NCBI RefSeq assembly: GCF_010669145.1
Contig: NZ_CP048635.1
Coordinates: forward strand, 186,001-250,000
Length of the DNA stretch: 64,000 bases
Source of the DNA: Rhizobium oryzihabitans
Lineage (GTDB): Bacteria > Pseudomonadota > Alphaproteobacteria > Rhizobiales > Rhizobiaceae
Direction: 5' to 3'
Part shown: positions 29,003 through 37,940 of the stretch, piece after piece
Layout of the letters: every line of letters begins with the position of its first letter
Position numbering within the stretch: position 1 is the first letter of the stretch
Translations under genes and position numbers: made by a program
The notes under the pieces: generated by a model
Databases searched by the model: none
Told to the model about the DNA's origin: nothing
What the model saw: only the letters and a program-made list of their open reading frames with translations

Positions 29003-30121
29003 ATGCCCGCCCCGGATTATGCATTGCTTCTCGACCCTCCCGCCTTTCCCGCAGACCGTTACGCCGTCCTTGCCGACCGGCTGGCAGCCCTGATGGGCAC
29101 AAGGAACGATGTGCTTCTGATACAGGCGGAAGCGGTGTTGGCACTCGAGGCCACCGCCGCCAGCCTCGCGCGGCCGGGTCTGAGGGCGCTCAATATCGTC
29201 ACCAGCCCCTATGGCGCGTGGTTCGGCGGCTGGCTGGAACGAGGCGGAGCGACGGTCCGCAACCTCACCGCCAGCCCCGCCAAACCGATCTCTCTTCAGG
29301 AGGTCGAGCGGGCGCTGGACGATGGAACCGGCTTTAATCTTCTCGCCATCGTCCATGCGGAATCGGCGAGCGGCATTCTCAATCCCCTGCCCGCCATTGC
29401 AGCACTCGCCAAAGACAGGGGCATCGTCACCGTGGTCGATGCCGTCGCTTCCATCGGCGGCCATGCCTTCGAGGCGGACCGGCTGGACATTGATATTGCA
29501 GTCATCGGTCCGCAAAAGGCGCTGGCGGGTCCAGCCGGGGTGTCGGCCATCTCGGTCAGCCCAAAGGCGTGGGAGCTTCTGTCCCATGGCGCAGCGCCGG
29601 AAAACTCCATGCTCTCGCTTCTCGACCAGAAAAAACTCTGGCTTGATACCGGCCGCGGCGCGCTTCCCGGAACGCCGGCCCCACTGGAATTTTTCGCCCT
29701 TGAGGCGGCACTCGACCGGATCGAGGCGGAAGGTCTTGCCTCCGCCAACGAACGCCACAAACGGGCCGCGGCCGCCGCGCGCGCCGGCATCAATGCACTC
29801 GGCATACCGACATGGGTTGAGGAGACACACGCTTCCGCTTTGGTTTCCACGGCAATATTGCCAGACGCCATCGAAGCCGGGGCATTTCTCTCAGCCGTCT
29901 CCACGGAACAGGGCGCCGATATTTCCGGCGGTGTGGGCCCAGGCGCGGAACGACTGATAAGGCTTAATCACACCGGCCGGCGCGCAAATCCGGAGGCGGT
30001 GAAAGCCAATATCGCTGCCGTTTCAAGCGCCCTGAGAAGCCTCGGCCATAGAGCGGACACTGATTCCGCGCTGGAAGCGGCGGAAAAAAGCTATTTTGCA
30101 GCCTTCGGGGACGGTCTGTAA
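29003..30121 (+). CDS. class V PLP-dependent aminotransferase family protein
   Basis: A 372-residue fold-type I PLP enzyme related to alanine-glyoxylate and serine-pyruvate aminotransferases. Visible features are the cofactor-holding VVDAVASIGGHAFEADRLDID stretch (aspartate in VDAVAS, about residue 148), the Schiff-base lysine in GPQKALAGPAG (about residue 175) and a substrate arginine near the C-terminus (ERLIRLNHTGR). It starts 6 bases after the second ATPase gene, so it belongs to the peptide-type importer operon and may act on an amino compound brought in by that importer (inference). Exact substrates cannot be given. Confidence 0.85.
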   Translation: MPAPDYALLLDPPAFPADRYAVLADRLAALMGTRNDVLLIQAEAVLALEATAASLARPGLRALNIVTSPYGAWFGGWLERGGATVRNLTASPAKPISLQEVERALDDGTGFNLLAIVHAESASGILNPLPAIAALAKDRGIVTVVDAVASIGGHAFEADRLDIDIAVIGPQKALAGPAGVSAISVSPKAWELLSHGAAPENSMLSLLDQKKLWLDTGRGALPGTPAPLEFFALEAALDRIEAEGLASANERHKRAAAAARAGINALGIPTWVEETHASALVSTAILPDAIEAGAFLSAVSTEQGADISGGVGPGAERLIRLNHTGRRANPEAVKANIAAVSSALRSLGHRADTDSALEAAEKSYFAAFGDGL

Positions 30122-30246
30122 TCGCACAGATAAACGATCATTGCGCTAAATCCGGCACCGGCGGAACGCCGATCACGTCATTGTTGTTAAAAATGGTAGA
30201 CAAATTCCCCGGCCAATCTTGACGAAATCGTGGCAACGCGCGAAAC

Positions 30247-30261
30247 TTAACGCTACGTTAA
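30247..30261. promoter_or_regulatory. candidate CtrA binding site
   Basis: TTAACGCTACGTTAA matches the TTAA-N7-TTAA CtrA consensus exactly and is itself a perfect palindrome (TTAACG-CTA-CGTTAA). It lies 25-39 bases ahead of the ATG of the small acidic ORF at 30286. Confidence 0.5.
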
Positions 30262-30285
30262 CTCGCGTGAAGAAGGGAAACGGCC

Positions 30286-30474
30286 ATGGTAGCAGGGTTC
30301 AACATGCTCTCCTTTGACCTCTTTGGCATCGGCCGAAGGATGCCCGTCGTTAATGAGCGGGTGGAGACCGATTTTCAGGACAAGACTCCGCGCAGACCGG
30401 ATGACGAACAGCACAATGACGACCGCGACCAGGAATATGAACTGTTCTTCTGGTCGCTTTATCCGGTGATTTGA
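30286..30474 (+). CDS. small acidic hypothetical protein
   Basis: A 62-codon frame starting at ATG 30286 with AAGGGAA about 8 bases upstream. The product has a short hydrophobic start (MVAGFNMLSFDLFGIG) and then a charged tail rich in D, E, R and Q (for example PDDEQHNDDRDQEYE) ending in FFWSLYPVI. I recognise no family. A CtrA-type site sits just upstream. An overlapping minus-strand frame (30253-30564) with a possible membrane helix is the alternative reading; I prefer the plus frame because of its ribosome site and promoter context, but neither is certain. Confidence 0.4.
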   Translation: MVAGFNMLSFDLFGIGRRMPVVNERVETDFQDKTPRRPDDEQHNDDRDQEYELFFWSLYPVI

Positions 30475-30541
30475 GCGTCGAACGGCGGCCGACAGGGCAT
30501 CAACCTTGTCAAGGGCCGCCGGTTCATTCAATGATTGGCGG

Positions 30542-31048
30542 ATGCGCCGGTCCGAAAATGACAAAAACTCTGCAAACAGAGACCTGAAACTGCTGCGCCG
30601 CCTTCTGCGCGCACGAGATCACATGGACGCCGCACCCCATGAGGCTTGGCCTGTTTCACGTCTTGCGCGCGTCAGTGGCGCCTCGCAGGCTCATTTCGCA
30701 AGATCGTTTCGCGATGCTTTCGGCATACCCCCTCACCGCTATCTTTTGACCCGCCGGGTAGAGCGTGCCGTTGCGCTGTTGCGCGACACGGACCTTCCGA
30801 TCATCGAAATCGCCTTGCAGACCGGCTGGAACAGCATCGGTACGTTCGGCCGCGTTTTCCGTGACGTGACCGGGGAAAATCCCAGTGAATTGCGGCGGAG
30901 GATGCGGGCTTTGCCGGCAGATCTTGAGCAGGTTCCGCATTGTTTCGTCAGCGCCGCACATCGCCCCCACCTCACAATCGCAGTTTCGGAGAAGCGCCGA
31001 CAGACGGAAAGCGGTAGGTACGACGGGCCAAAGGGAGATAGCTCATGA
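30542..31048 (+). CDS. AraC-type helix-turn-helix regulator, DNA-binding domain only
   Basis: About 168 residues. An AraC/XylS double helix-turn-helix domain (about residues 30-130) is clear: WPVSRLARVSGASQAHFAR for the first and LPIIEIALQTGWNSIGTFGRVFRDVTGENP for the second, with PHRYLLTRRVERA in between. There is no N-terminal effector domain, so it may act constitutively or with a partner. The frame begins at TTG 30506; ATG 30542 is taken as the more likely start, without a strong ribosome site for either. Its stop overlaps the VOC gene start (ATGA), so the two are co-translated; small AraC plus VOC pairs are common in rhizobia. Confidence 0.82.
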   Translation: MRRSENDKNSANRDLKLLRRLLRARDHMDAAPHEAWPVSRLARVSGASQAHFARSFRDAFGIPPHRYLLTRRVERAVALLRDTDLPIIEIALQTGWNSIGTFGRVFRDVTGENPSELRRRMRALPADLEQVPHCFVSAAHRPHLTIAVSEKRRQTESGRYDGPKGDSS

Positions 31049-31449
31049 AAAATGGTGTTCAAGTCGTCGGGCTTTACGTTCATAATCAGGACGAAGCGCT
31101 GCAATTTTATGTCGAGAAAATCGGATTTCGGGTGCACACGGACGCACGCAACGGCGATTATCGTTGGCTGACCGTGCAGCACCCGGACCAGCCGGATTTT
31201 CAACTGGGCCTGTTTCAGCCGCAGACGCCGACCGTTGACGAGGCGACGGCGCAAAATCTGAACGAAGCCGTGGCCAAAGGTGCGATGCCACCGCTGGTTC
31301 TGGTGGTCGAGGATTGTCAGACAGCCTTTGACGCCATGAACAAACGCGGCGTTGAATTCACCCAGGAACCGATCGCCCGCTACGGCTCGGTGGATGCGAG
31401 CTTCCGCGATCCTTCCGGCAATGGCTGGAAGCTGGTTCAGGCGCGTTGA
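31045..31449 (+). CDS. VOC (glyoxalase/bleomycin-resistance) family protein
   Basis: A 134-residue vicinal-oxygen-chelate protein. Two beta-alpha-beta-beta-beta modules are visible: VQVVGLYVHNQDEALQFYVEKIGF and later PPLVLVVEDCQTAFDAMNKRGVEF, ending in RYGSVDASFRDPSGNGWKLVQ. Metal-ligand type residues (H in YVHNQ, E or Q and D in the second module) are partly kept. It overlaps the preceding AraC-type gene by four bases. Such proteins range from lyases to antibiotic-binding proteins; no substrate can be given. Confidence 0.88.
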   Translation: MKNGVQVVGLYVHNQDEALQFYVEKIGFRVHTDARNGDYRWLTVQHPDQPDFQLGLFQPQTPTVDEATAQNLNEAVAKGAMPPLVLVVEDCQTAFDAMNKRGVEFTQEPIARYGSVDASFRDPSGNGWKLVQAR

Positions 31450-31501
31450 GACGCGCCCATGTGCCACATTCCATCCTGGATGATTTTTCGCGGAGGCGAG
31501 T

Positions 31502-31717
31502 TTGATCTTGAAACACTGGATACGACAGGGCCATCGCTGGCTGGGGATTCTGCTGACCGTCACCATTCTGGCGAATTTTGGCTCAATGGCATTCGGTCCC
31601 ACGCCGCTGGTGATCGTTTATGCGCCGCTGCTTCCGCTGACGTTGCTCATCTTCAGCGGGCTTTACATGTTCTTCCAGCCCTATCTGGGAAATCAGCTGA
31701 GCCAACCGAAGGACTAA
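31502..31717 (+). CDS. small membrane protein, two predicted helices
   Basis: A 71-residue protein starting at TTG 31502, chosen because GGAGG lies 5 bases upstream. The sequence MILKHWIRQGHRWLGILLTV has a positive N-terminus, followed by two hydrophobic segments (about residues 14-32 and 37-58: LVIVYAPLLPLTLLIFSGLYM). The basic start and short cytosolic ends suggest both termini inside. It lies 52 bases after the VOC gene on the same strand and is likely in the same transcript. I do not recognise the family with certainty. Confidence 0.7.
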   Translation: MILKHWIRQGHRWLGILLTVTILANFGSMAFGPTPLVIVYAPLLPLTLLIFSGLYMFFQPYLGNQLSQPKD

Positions 31718-31764
31718 TCGTACCTCGATTCCGGTAGTTCTGAATTCCGGGCGCTCAATCGAAG

Positions 31765-31801
31765 ATAAAAAATGTCAGCCCCGGATGAAACCCGGGGCTG
31801 A
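31765..31801 (-). terminator. intrinsic terminator of the dehydratase gene
   Basis: Perfect 10-bp arms TCAGCCCCGG and CCGGGGCTGA around a 7-base loop, followed on the minus strand by a run of six T (31767-31772). It lies 34 bases beyond the dehydratase stop codon. On the other strand an A/T-poor but T-containing tail could give weak bidirectional activity. Confidence 0.88.
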
Positions 31802-31835
31802 TGTAAAAAAGAGGTCGGCCAAAGCAACCTTACCG

Positions 31836-33656
31836 TTAGTGGTTGTCGCGCGGCAGGCCCTTGGTCTGGGCGATGCGCTGATATTTGACGGCCGGTTCCA
31901 GAACCGCGCCGGTTTCCATCTGGCTGACGATGCCGCGCTGGATTTCCTGCCAGGGCGTCTGGTGGTCGGGGAACTTGTAACCGCCCTCGGCCGACAGCGC
32001 CTCGTAACGCTTTGCCAGTTCCTCACCGGAAATCAGAATATCGGCCTTGCCGCGACCCACGTCGATGCGGACGTGGTCGCCCGTCTGCAGGATGGCGAGA
32101 CCGCCGCCTGCCGCCGCTTCCGGGGAAGCGTTGAGGATGGACGGGCTGCCCGAAGTGCCGGACTGACGGCCATCGCCGATGCAGGGCAGCGAGTTGACAC
32201 CTTCCTTAAGGAGATAATCCGGTGCACGCATGTTCACCACTTCCGCCGCACCCGGATAACCGATCGGACCGGCACCGCGCATGAACAGGATGGTGTTGGC
32301 GTCGATCTTCAGCGACGGATCGTCGATGCGGTGGTGGTAATCCTCCGGACCGTCAAACACCACGGCACGGCCTTCGAAGGCTTCCGGATCATTCGGGTTG
32401 GAGAGGTAACGGTTGCGGAATTCTTCCGAGATCACGCTCGTCTTCATGATGGCGGAGGAGAACAGGTTGCCGCGCAGAACGCGGAAACCGGCGCGCTCCT
32501 TGAGCGGCTGCTCATAGGGACGGATAACCTTCTCATCCTCGATGATGGCGCCACGGCAATTGTCACCGATGGTCTTGCCGTTCACGGTCATGGCGTCTTC
32601 CATGATGAGCCCCTGGGTCATCAGCTGGTTGACGACAGCCGGAACGCCGCCGGCGTGGTAATAGTCTTCGCCGAGATATTCGCCGGCCGGCTGCAGGTTG
32701 ACGAGCAAAGGCACGTCTTCACCATAGGTCTGCCAGTCATCGACCGTCAGCTCGACGCCGACATGGCGGGCAAGGCCGTTGAGGTGGATCGGCGCATTGG
32801 TGGAGCCGCCGATGGCCGAATTGACGCGGATGGCGTTGATGAAGGCGTCCTTGGTCATGATATCGGAAGGCTTCAGGTCTTCCTTGACCATTTCAACGAT
32901 GCGCAGGCCGGTGAGGTAGGAAACTTCCTGACGGTCACGGTAAGGAGCCGGGATGGCGGCGGAGCCGGGAAGCTGCATGCCCAGCGCTTCGGCAAGCGAG
33001 TTCATGGTCGTCGCCGTGCCCATGGTGTTGCAATAGCCGGTCGAGGGGGCCGACGAAGCCACGAGCTTGACGAAGCCCTGATAATCGATCTCGCCCTTGG
33101 CCAGCAGTTCGCGCGCCTTCCAGACGATGGTGCCGGAGCCGGTGCGTTCGCCACGGAACCAGCCGTTCAGCATGGGGCCGACGGAAAGGGCGATGGCCGG
33201 AATATTGACGGTGGCCGCCGCCATAAGACAGGCAGGCGTGGTCTTGTCACAGCCGATGGTCAGAACGACGCCATCGAGCGGATAGCCGTAAAGCACTTCC
33301 ACGAGGCCGAGATATGCGAGGTTGCGGTCGAGACCGGCGGTCGGGCGCTTGCCGGTTTCCTGGATCGGATGCACCGGAAATTCAATCGCGATGCCGCCGG
33401 CTTCGCGAATGCCTTCACGCAGGCGGTTGGCGAGTTCCAGATGGTGACGGTTGCAGGGCGAAAGGTCCGAACCGGTCTGCGCAATGCCGATGATCGGGCG
33501 ATCGGACTGAAGCTCGGCCTGGCTGAGACCGAAGTTCATGTAACGCTCGAGATAAAGCGCGGTCATGTCCGCATTGGCGGGGTTGTCGAACCACGCGCGC
33601 GAACGAAGCTTGCTTCCCGTGCCTTGGGTTGCGGGCAGATTGTCGGATTTAGTCAT
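31836..33656 (-). CDS. sugar-acid dehydratase, IlvD/Edd family (xylonate/arabonate type)
   Basis: Dehydrates an aldonic acid to its 2-keto-3-deoxy acid in the non-phosphorylating pentose pathways. 606 residues with the three iron-sulphur cysteines of the family: C68 (SDLSPCNRH), C136 (GCDKTTP, with the Mg-binding lysine K138) and C209 ([10 protein letters not shown]). The start region [21 protein letters not shown] and the end LPRDNH resemble Caulobacter D-xylonate dehydratase more than IlvD or Edd. Start ATG 33656 has GGAG 9 bases upstream. It is divergent from the ytfQ-type furanose importer, which suggests one pathway for an aldose taken up as furanose (for example arabinose, galactose or fucose derivatives). 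An intrinsic terminator follows. Confidence 0.9.
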   Translation of the reverse strand: MTKSDNLPATQGTGSKLRSRAWFDNPANADMTALYLERYMNFGLSQAELQSDRPIIGIAQTGSDLSPCNRHHLELANRLREGIREAGGIAIEFPVHPIQETGKRPTAGLDRNLAYLGLVEVLYGYPLDGVVLTIGCDKTTPACLMAAATVNIPAIALSVGPMLNGWFRGERTGSGTIVWKARELLAKGEIDYQGFVKLVASSAPSTGYCNTMGTATTMNSLAEALGMQLPGSAAIPAPYRDRQEVSYLTGLRIVEMVKEDLKPSDIMTKDAFINAIRVNSAIGGSTNAPIHLNGLARHVGVELTVDDWQTYGEDVPLLVNLQPAGEYLGEDYYHAGGVPAVVNQLMTQGLIMEDAMTVNGKTIGDNCRGAIIEDEKVIRPYEQPLKERAGFRVLRGNLFSSAIMKTSVISEEFRNRYLSNPNDPEAFEGRAVVFDGPEDYHHRIDDPSLKIDANTILFMRGAGPIGYPGAAEVVNMRAPDYLLKEGVNSLPCIGDGRQSGTSGSPSILNASPEAAAGGGLAILQTGDHVRIDVGRGKADILISGEELAKRYEALSAEGGYKFPDHQTPWQEIQRGIVSQMETGAVLEPAVKYQRIAQTKGLPRDNH

Positions 33657-34175
33657 GATGCGGGTCTCCAGCCGGAAGTGGCCAACGGTAAAATATTACG
33701 AAATGCGACAAGCTTATGTTGTGCGCAAGGAAAATGGAATCAGCTTCTGGGGATCACGCATAACCGACAGAGCAGGTCCAGACGAGTGGATTTGGGCTGT
33801 TCTTCAACCATAGCCGAATATTTTTCGGTGTTTACGACCATGCCGGCGCTGCTCAACGGCCTCTTCCTCCCTGCTTTACCGGATTACAGCCGACCCATGG
33901 CCCAGCATTCCGTCACAAGCTGACTTTCTATTTATATTACTATTTGATGCCACAGTGACCTGTCAAGCTGGATCGCGGTGCGTCGGGGGCGCATTTTCGA
34001 GCATGAATCAGTGAGAAAATAGACTCACAACCCGTTGATTCATCGTATTTTATGACAAAATACCGACAAAACCGACATGACGCTAATTACGAAACTGCTA
34101 AAAAACCCCTTTTCAAGAGTATTACTATATGCTCATACTGCCGCGTCACGCTGACATCATCTCTGGGAGGATAAG
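33657..34175. promoter_or_regulatory. divergent control region of dehydratase and furanose importer
   Basis: This 519-base, AT-rich region separates the dehydratase from ytfQ. A perfect 7-bp inverted repeat GTATTTT-ATGAC-AAAATAC is at 34046-34064, and a tandem ACCGACA follows at about 34062-34078. These are candidate operators for the GntR regulator encoded at the end of the importer operon. No gene with a ribosome site was found; ORFs crossing the region are extensions antisense to the dehydratase. Confidence 0.5.
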
Positions 34176-35135
34176 ATGAGAAAAGCTCTTGCGGCATTCA
34201 CTGTCGCCGTCTCCGCATGCCTTGCATCCAGTGTTTCCGCGCAATCGCTCACCGTTGGCTTCTCGCAGATCGGCTCTGAATCCGGATGGCGTGCGGCTGA
34301 GACAACCGTCACCAAACAGCAGGCCGAAAAGCGCGGTGTCACGCTGAAATTCGCCGACGCCCAGCAAAAGCAGGAAAACCAGATCAAGGCCGTTCGCGGC
34401 TTCATCGCGCAGGGCGTCGATGCGATCCTGATTGCGCCCGTCGTCGCAACCGGCTGGGACGCCGTTTTGAAGGAAGCCAAGGAAGAAAAAATCCCCGTCA
34501 TCCTGCTCGATCGCCAGATCGAAGCGCCGGACGATCTTTATCTGACCGCCGTCACTTCCGATCAGGTGCATGAAGGCAAGGTTGCCGGTGACTGGCTGGT
34601 CAAGGATGTCGGCTCCAAGGACTGCAAGGTCGTCGAATTGCAGGGCACGACAGGCTCTTCGCCCGCCATTAACCGCAAGAAGGGCTTCGAGGATGCCATT
34701 GCATCCCATGCCAACATCAAGATCGTGCGCTCGCAGACGGGTGACTTCACCCGCACCAAGGGCAAGGAAGTGATGGAAAGCTTCATCAAGGCCGAAGGCG
34801 GCGGCAAGGATATCTGTGCTGTCTATGCCCATAATGACGACATGGCCGTCGGTGCCATCCAGGCGATAAAGGAAGCCGGCCTGAAGCCCGGAACCGACAT
34901 CAAGATCGTCTCCATCGACGCGGTGCCTGACATTTTCAAGGCCATGGCGGATGGCGAGGCCAATGCGACGGTGGAACTGACGCCGGATATGGCCGGCCCC
35001 GCCTTCGACGCGCTTGAAGCCTACCTGAAAGACAAAAAGGAGCCGGCGAAGTGGATTCAGACCGAATCCAAGCTCTACACGGCATCCGACGACCCGATGA
35101 AGGTCTACGAGGCGAAGAAGGGCCTGGGGTACTGA
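34176..35135 (+). CDS. ytfQ: galactofuranose-type ABC transporter substrate-binding protein YtfQ
   Basis: Periplasmic binding protein of 319 residues related to E. coli YtfQ, which binds furanose forms of sugars. Signal peptide MRKALAAFTVAVSACLASS is cut after VSA; mature LTVGFSQIGSESGWRAAET is the family hallmark, with later IAPVVATGWDAVLKEA, LLDRQIEAPDDLYLTAV and AHNDDMAVGAIQAIKEAG. GGGAGG is 5 bases before the start. First gene of the ytfQ-ytfR-ytfT-yjfF set; a palindromic repeat lies between it and ytfR, which may keep the binding protein mRNA more abundant. Confidence 0.93.
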   Translation: MRKALAAFTVAVSACLASSVSAQSLTVGFSQIGSESGWRAAETTVTKQQAEKRGVTLKFADAQQKQENQIKAVRGFIAQGVDAILIAPVVATGWDAVLKEAKEEKIPVILLDRQIEAPDDLYLTAVTSDQVHEGKVAGDWLVKDVGSKDCKVVELQGTTGSSPAINRKKGFEDAIASHANIKIVRSQTGDFTRTKGKEVMESFIKAEGGGKDICAVYAHNDDMAVGAIQAIKEAGLKPGTDIKIVSIDAVPDIFKAMADGEANATVELTPDMAGPAFDALEAYLKDKKEPAKWIQTESKLYTASDDPMKVYEAKKGLGY

Positions 35136-35206
35136 GCCATGTCTTCGGAGGAACGGCGCGTCGTTCGCGCCGGTCTCTGGCATGTTGTAAAGGGCGCAAA
35201 GCCCTA

Positions 35207-35285
35207 CCACGTCATCCTCGCCCTTGAGGCGAGGATTCATACCCGTGAAAGGTGGATCCTCGGGTCAAGCCCGAGGATGACGTGG
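35207..35285. repeat. palindromic repeat inside the furanose importer operon
   Basis: A 79-bp inverted repeat from CCACGTCATCCTCG to CGAGGATGACGTGG, each half also forming its own hairpin (CCTCG-CCCTTGA-GGCGAGG type). It belongs to the same family as 50689-50764. It lies in the 238-base gap between ytfQ and ytfR, where a stable mRNA structure could set the ratio of binding protein to membrane subunits. Confidence 0.8.
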
Positions 35286-35373
35286 TGCCTTGAGAAAGGC
35301 TTGCAAGCGACTTCAGGAGCGAGACATAAGCTGCGCCGCTCCGTCATGGTTTTATTTCTTACGGAACCTGCTC

Positions 35374-36897
35374 ATGCCCGAAACCGCACCACTTCTGGAA
35401 GCACGCTCCATCGGTAAATCCTTTCTCGGGATCACGGCGCTGGACGGCGTTGATTTTTCGCTGAGGCGCGGGGAAATCCATGCGCTGCTCGGCGAAAACG
35501 GCGCGGGCAAATCGACCCTCATCAAGATATTGACCGGCGTCTACCACCGCGACAGCGGCGCGATCTTTCTGGAGGGCGGCGAGATATCGCCCGCCAATGT
35601 CGGCGAGGCGCAGTCGCTCGGCATCGGCACGGTCTATCAGGAAGTGAACCTTCTCGAAAACCTGACGGTGGCCGAAAACCTGTTTCTTGGCCGCCAGCCG
35701 CGCCGCTTCGGACTTATCGACCGCAGCACGATGCAGAAGAATTCGCAGGCGCTGCTTGCCCAATACGGGCTTTCCATTGACGTCAACGCGCTGCTTTCCA
35801 GCTATTCCGTCGCCATCCGGCAGATCATCGCCATTGCCCGAGCCGTCGATCTTTCCGGCAAGGTGCTGGTGCTGGACGAACCCACCGCCAGCCTTGATGC
35901 CCATGAGGTCGAGATGCTGTTCGGGGTTTTGAAAAACCTGCGCGCGCGCGGCATCGGCATCGTCATCATCACCCACTTCCTCAATCAGGTCTATGATATC
36001 GCCGACCGGGTGACGGTGCTGCGCAACGGCCGCCTTGTCGGCACACGCGACATCGGCAGCCTGCCGAGGTCCGAACTGATTTCAATGATGCTGGGCCGCG
36101 AGCTTCAGCACATCACACACGAACACCAGGCGACCGACGATACGGTTGCCGAGGGCGAGCCGCCGATCCGTTTCGAAGGTTACGGCAAACGCGGCAGCAT
36201 CGCCCCCTTCGATCTCGGCATCCGGCCGGGAGAGATCGTCGGCGTCGCCGGCCTTTTGGGCTCGGGACGGACGGAAACCGCCTTCCTGCTCTTCGGCATC
36301 GACCGACCCGATACCGGCATGGCGATGATCGACGGAAAAGCGGCGGCGATTTCGTCTCCCGAAGCCGCGATCTCGGCGGGGTTCGGTTTCTGCCCGGAAG
36401 AGCGCAAGTCGGACGGCATCATCGGCGATTTTTCGGTGACGGACAATATTGCGCTGGCGCTTCAGGCGCGTCAGGGCTGGGCGCGTCCGCTTTCCCGAAG
36501 GCAGAAGGCTGAACTGGCTGAAAGCTTCATCAAATCGCTCGACATCCGACCTGCCGATCCTGACCGGCCGATAAAGTTCCTGTCCGGCGGCAACCAGCAG
36601 AAGGCCATTCTGGCGCGCTGGCTCGCCACCCAACCCCGGCTTCTGATCCTCGACGAGCCCACCCGAGGCATCGATATCGGCGCACATGCGGAAATCCTCA
36701 AGATGATCGAAAAACTCTGTACCGAGGGCATGTCGCTCATCGTCATCTCATCCGAACTGGAGGAACTTACAGCCGTTGCCCACCGGGTCGTCGTCTTGTC
36801 CGACCGCCGGCATGTCAGCGAACTGAAGGGCGGCGAGGTGACGGCCGATAACATCATGCGGGCCATCGCGGATGCGGCCAGAACGGAGGCGGCATGA
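35374..36897 (+). CDS. ytfR: galactofuranose-type ABC transporter ATP-binding protein YtfR
   Basis: Double ATPase of 507 residues of the CUT2 class. Domain 1: Walker A GENGAGKST (about residues 41-49), signature-like SYSVAIRQIIAIARAV, Walker B VLVLDEPTASLD, switch ITHFL. Domain 2: signature LSGGNQQKAILARWL and LLILDEPTRGIDIG. The frame is open from 35290, but ATG 35374 (MPETAPLLEARSIGKSF) matches the family start and has GGAAC upstream. It overlaps ytfT by four bases. Confidence 0.93.
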   Translation: MPETAPLLEARSIGKSFLGITALDGVDFSLRRGEIHALLGENGAGKSTLIKILTGVYHRDSGAIFLEGGEISPANVGEAQSLGIGTVYQEVNLLENLTVAENLFLGRQPRRFGLIDRSTMQKNSQALLAQYGLSIDVNALLSSYSVAIRQIIAIARAVDLSGKVLVLDEPTASLDAHEVEMLFGVLKNLRARGIGIVIITHFLNQVYDIADRVTVLRNGRLVGTRDIGSLPRSELISMMLGRELQHITHEHQATDDTVAEGEPPIRFEGYGKRGSIAPFDLGIRPGEIVGVAGLLGSGRTETAFLLFGIDRPDTGMAMIDGKAAAISSPEAAISAGFGFCPEERKSDGIIGDFSVTDNIALALQARQGWARPLSRRQKAELAESFIKSLDIRPADPDRPIKFLSGGNQQKAILARWLATQPRLLILDEPTRGIDIGAHAEILKMIEKLCTEGMSLIVISSELEELTAVAHRVVVLSDRRHVSELKGGEVTADNIMRAIADAARTEAA

Positions 36898-37940
36898 TGG
36901 TGGCTGTGACACGACGCCTGAAAAGGCTTGCTCCCCAGCTTATCGCCCTCTTCGTCATTCTGGCAGCGATTACAATCGTTTCGCCGGGCTTCCTGCATGT
37001 TTCGTTCCAGAACGGCAGGCTCTATGGCAGCCTGATGGACATCCTCGTGCGTGCTGCCCCCGTGGCGCTGCTGACCATCGGCATGACGCTCGTCATCGCC
37101 ACCAAAGGCATCGATCTGTCGATCGGCGCGGTCATCGCCATTTGCGGAGCGGTTGCCGCCACGCTCATCAGCAATGGCCATTCCATCCCCTCTGTCATCG
37201 TCGTCTCGCTGGCGGTGGGCATTGCCTGCGGGTTGTGGAACGGGGTGCTGGTCGCCCTGCTCGACATACAGCCGATCATCGCCACCCTGATCCTGATGGT
37301 GGCGGGGCGCGGCATCGCCCAACTGATCACGGAAGGTGTCATTCTCACCTTCAATAATGACGGTTTCTCCGCCATCGGCTCCGGCTCACTCGCTGGCATT
37401 CCGCTGCCTGTCATCATCTGGGTGGCGGCCGCACTGCTGATCGGCCTTCTGGTGCGCAAAAGCGCGCTCGGTTTCCTGATCGAGGCGACCGGCATCAATC
37501 GCCATGCGGCAGCGCTCGCCGGGGTTCGAGCACGCTTCCTGCTGTTTTTCGTCTATGCCGTTTCCGGCCTTTGCGCGGCCATCGCCGGCTTGATCGTAAC
37601 CGCAGATATTCGTGGCGCGGATGCCAACAATGCCGGGCTGTGGCTGGAACTGGACGCCATATTGGCAGTGGTGATCGGCGGTACCTCGCTGAATGGCGGC
37701 CGCTTCTCCATCACCGCCTCGCTCATCGGCGCACTCATCATCCAGACCATCAATACCGGTATTCTGGTCTCCGGTTTCCCGCCGGAATTCAACCTCATCA
37801 TCAAGGCAGGCATCATCATGGTGGTTCTGACGCTGCAATCACCGGCGATCATGACGGTTCTGGGCTTCGTCAGAACGCCGAAGCCGCACCCGAAACCGGC
37901 CGCCGCCAGCAGCATGACCAAGGAAGGAACCGCGCGATGA
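36894..37940 (+). CDS. ytfT: galactofuranose-type ABC transporter permease YtfT
   Basis: Membrane subunit of 348 residues. The conserved IGMTLVIATKGIDLSIGAVI block (about residues 61-80) and LDAILAVVIGGTSLNGGRFS are those of RbsC/YtfT permeases, within eight to ten hydrophobic segments. Overlaps the ATPase upstream and yjfF downstream as ATGA. It forms the pore with YjfF as a heterodimer. Confidence 0.93.
   Translation: MMVAVTRRLKRLAPQLIALFVILAAITIVSPGFLHVSFQNGRLYGSLMDILVRAAPVALLTIGMTLVIATKGIDLSIGAVIAICGAVAATLISNGHSIPSVIVVSLAVGIACGLWNGVLVALLDIQPIIATLILMVAGRGIAQLITEGVILTFNNDGFSAIGSGSLAGIPLPVIIWVAAALLIGLLVRKSALGFLIEATGINRHAAALAGVRARFLLFFVYAVSGLCAAIAGLIVTADIRGADANNAGLWLELDAILAVVIGGTSLNGGRFSITASLIGALIIQTINTGILVSGFPPEFNLIIKAGIIMVVLTLQSPAIMTVLGFVRTPKPHPKPAAASSMTKEGTAR

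Noticed and set aside
30253..30564. 103-codon minus-strand ORF with a possible membrane helix
   Set aside because: No ribosome site seen and it overlaps the start of the AraC-type gene; the plus-strand frame at 30286 was preferred, though not with certainty.
31785..33923. 712-codon plus-strand ORF
   Set aside because: Antisense to the dehydratase, which has all three iron-sulphur cysteines.
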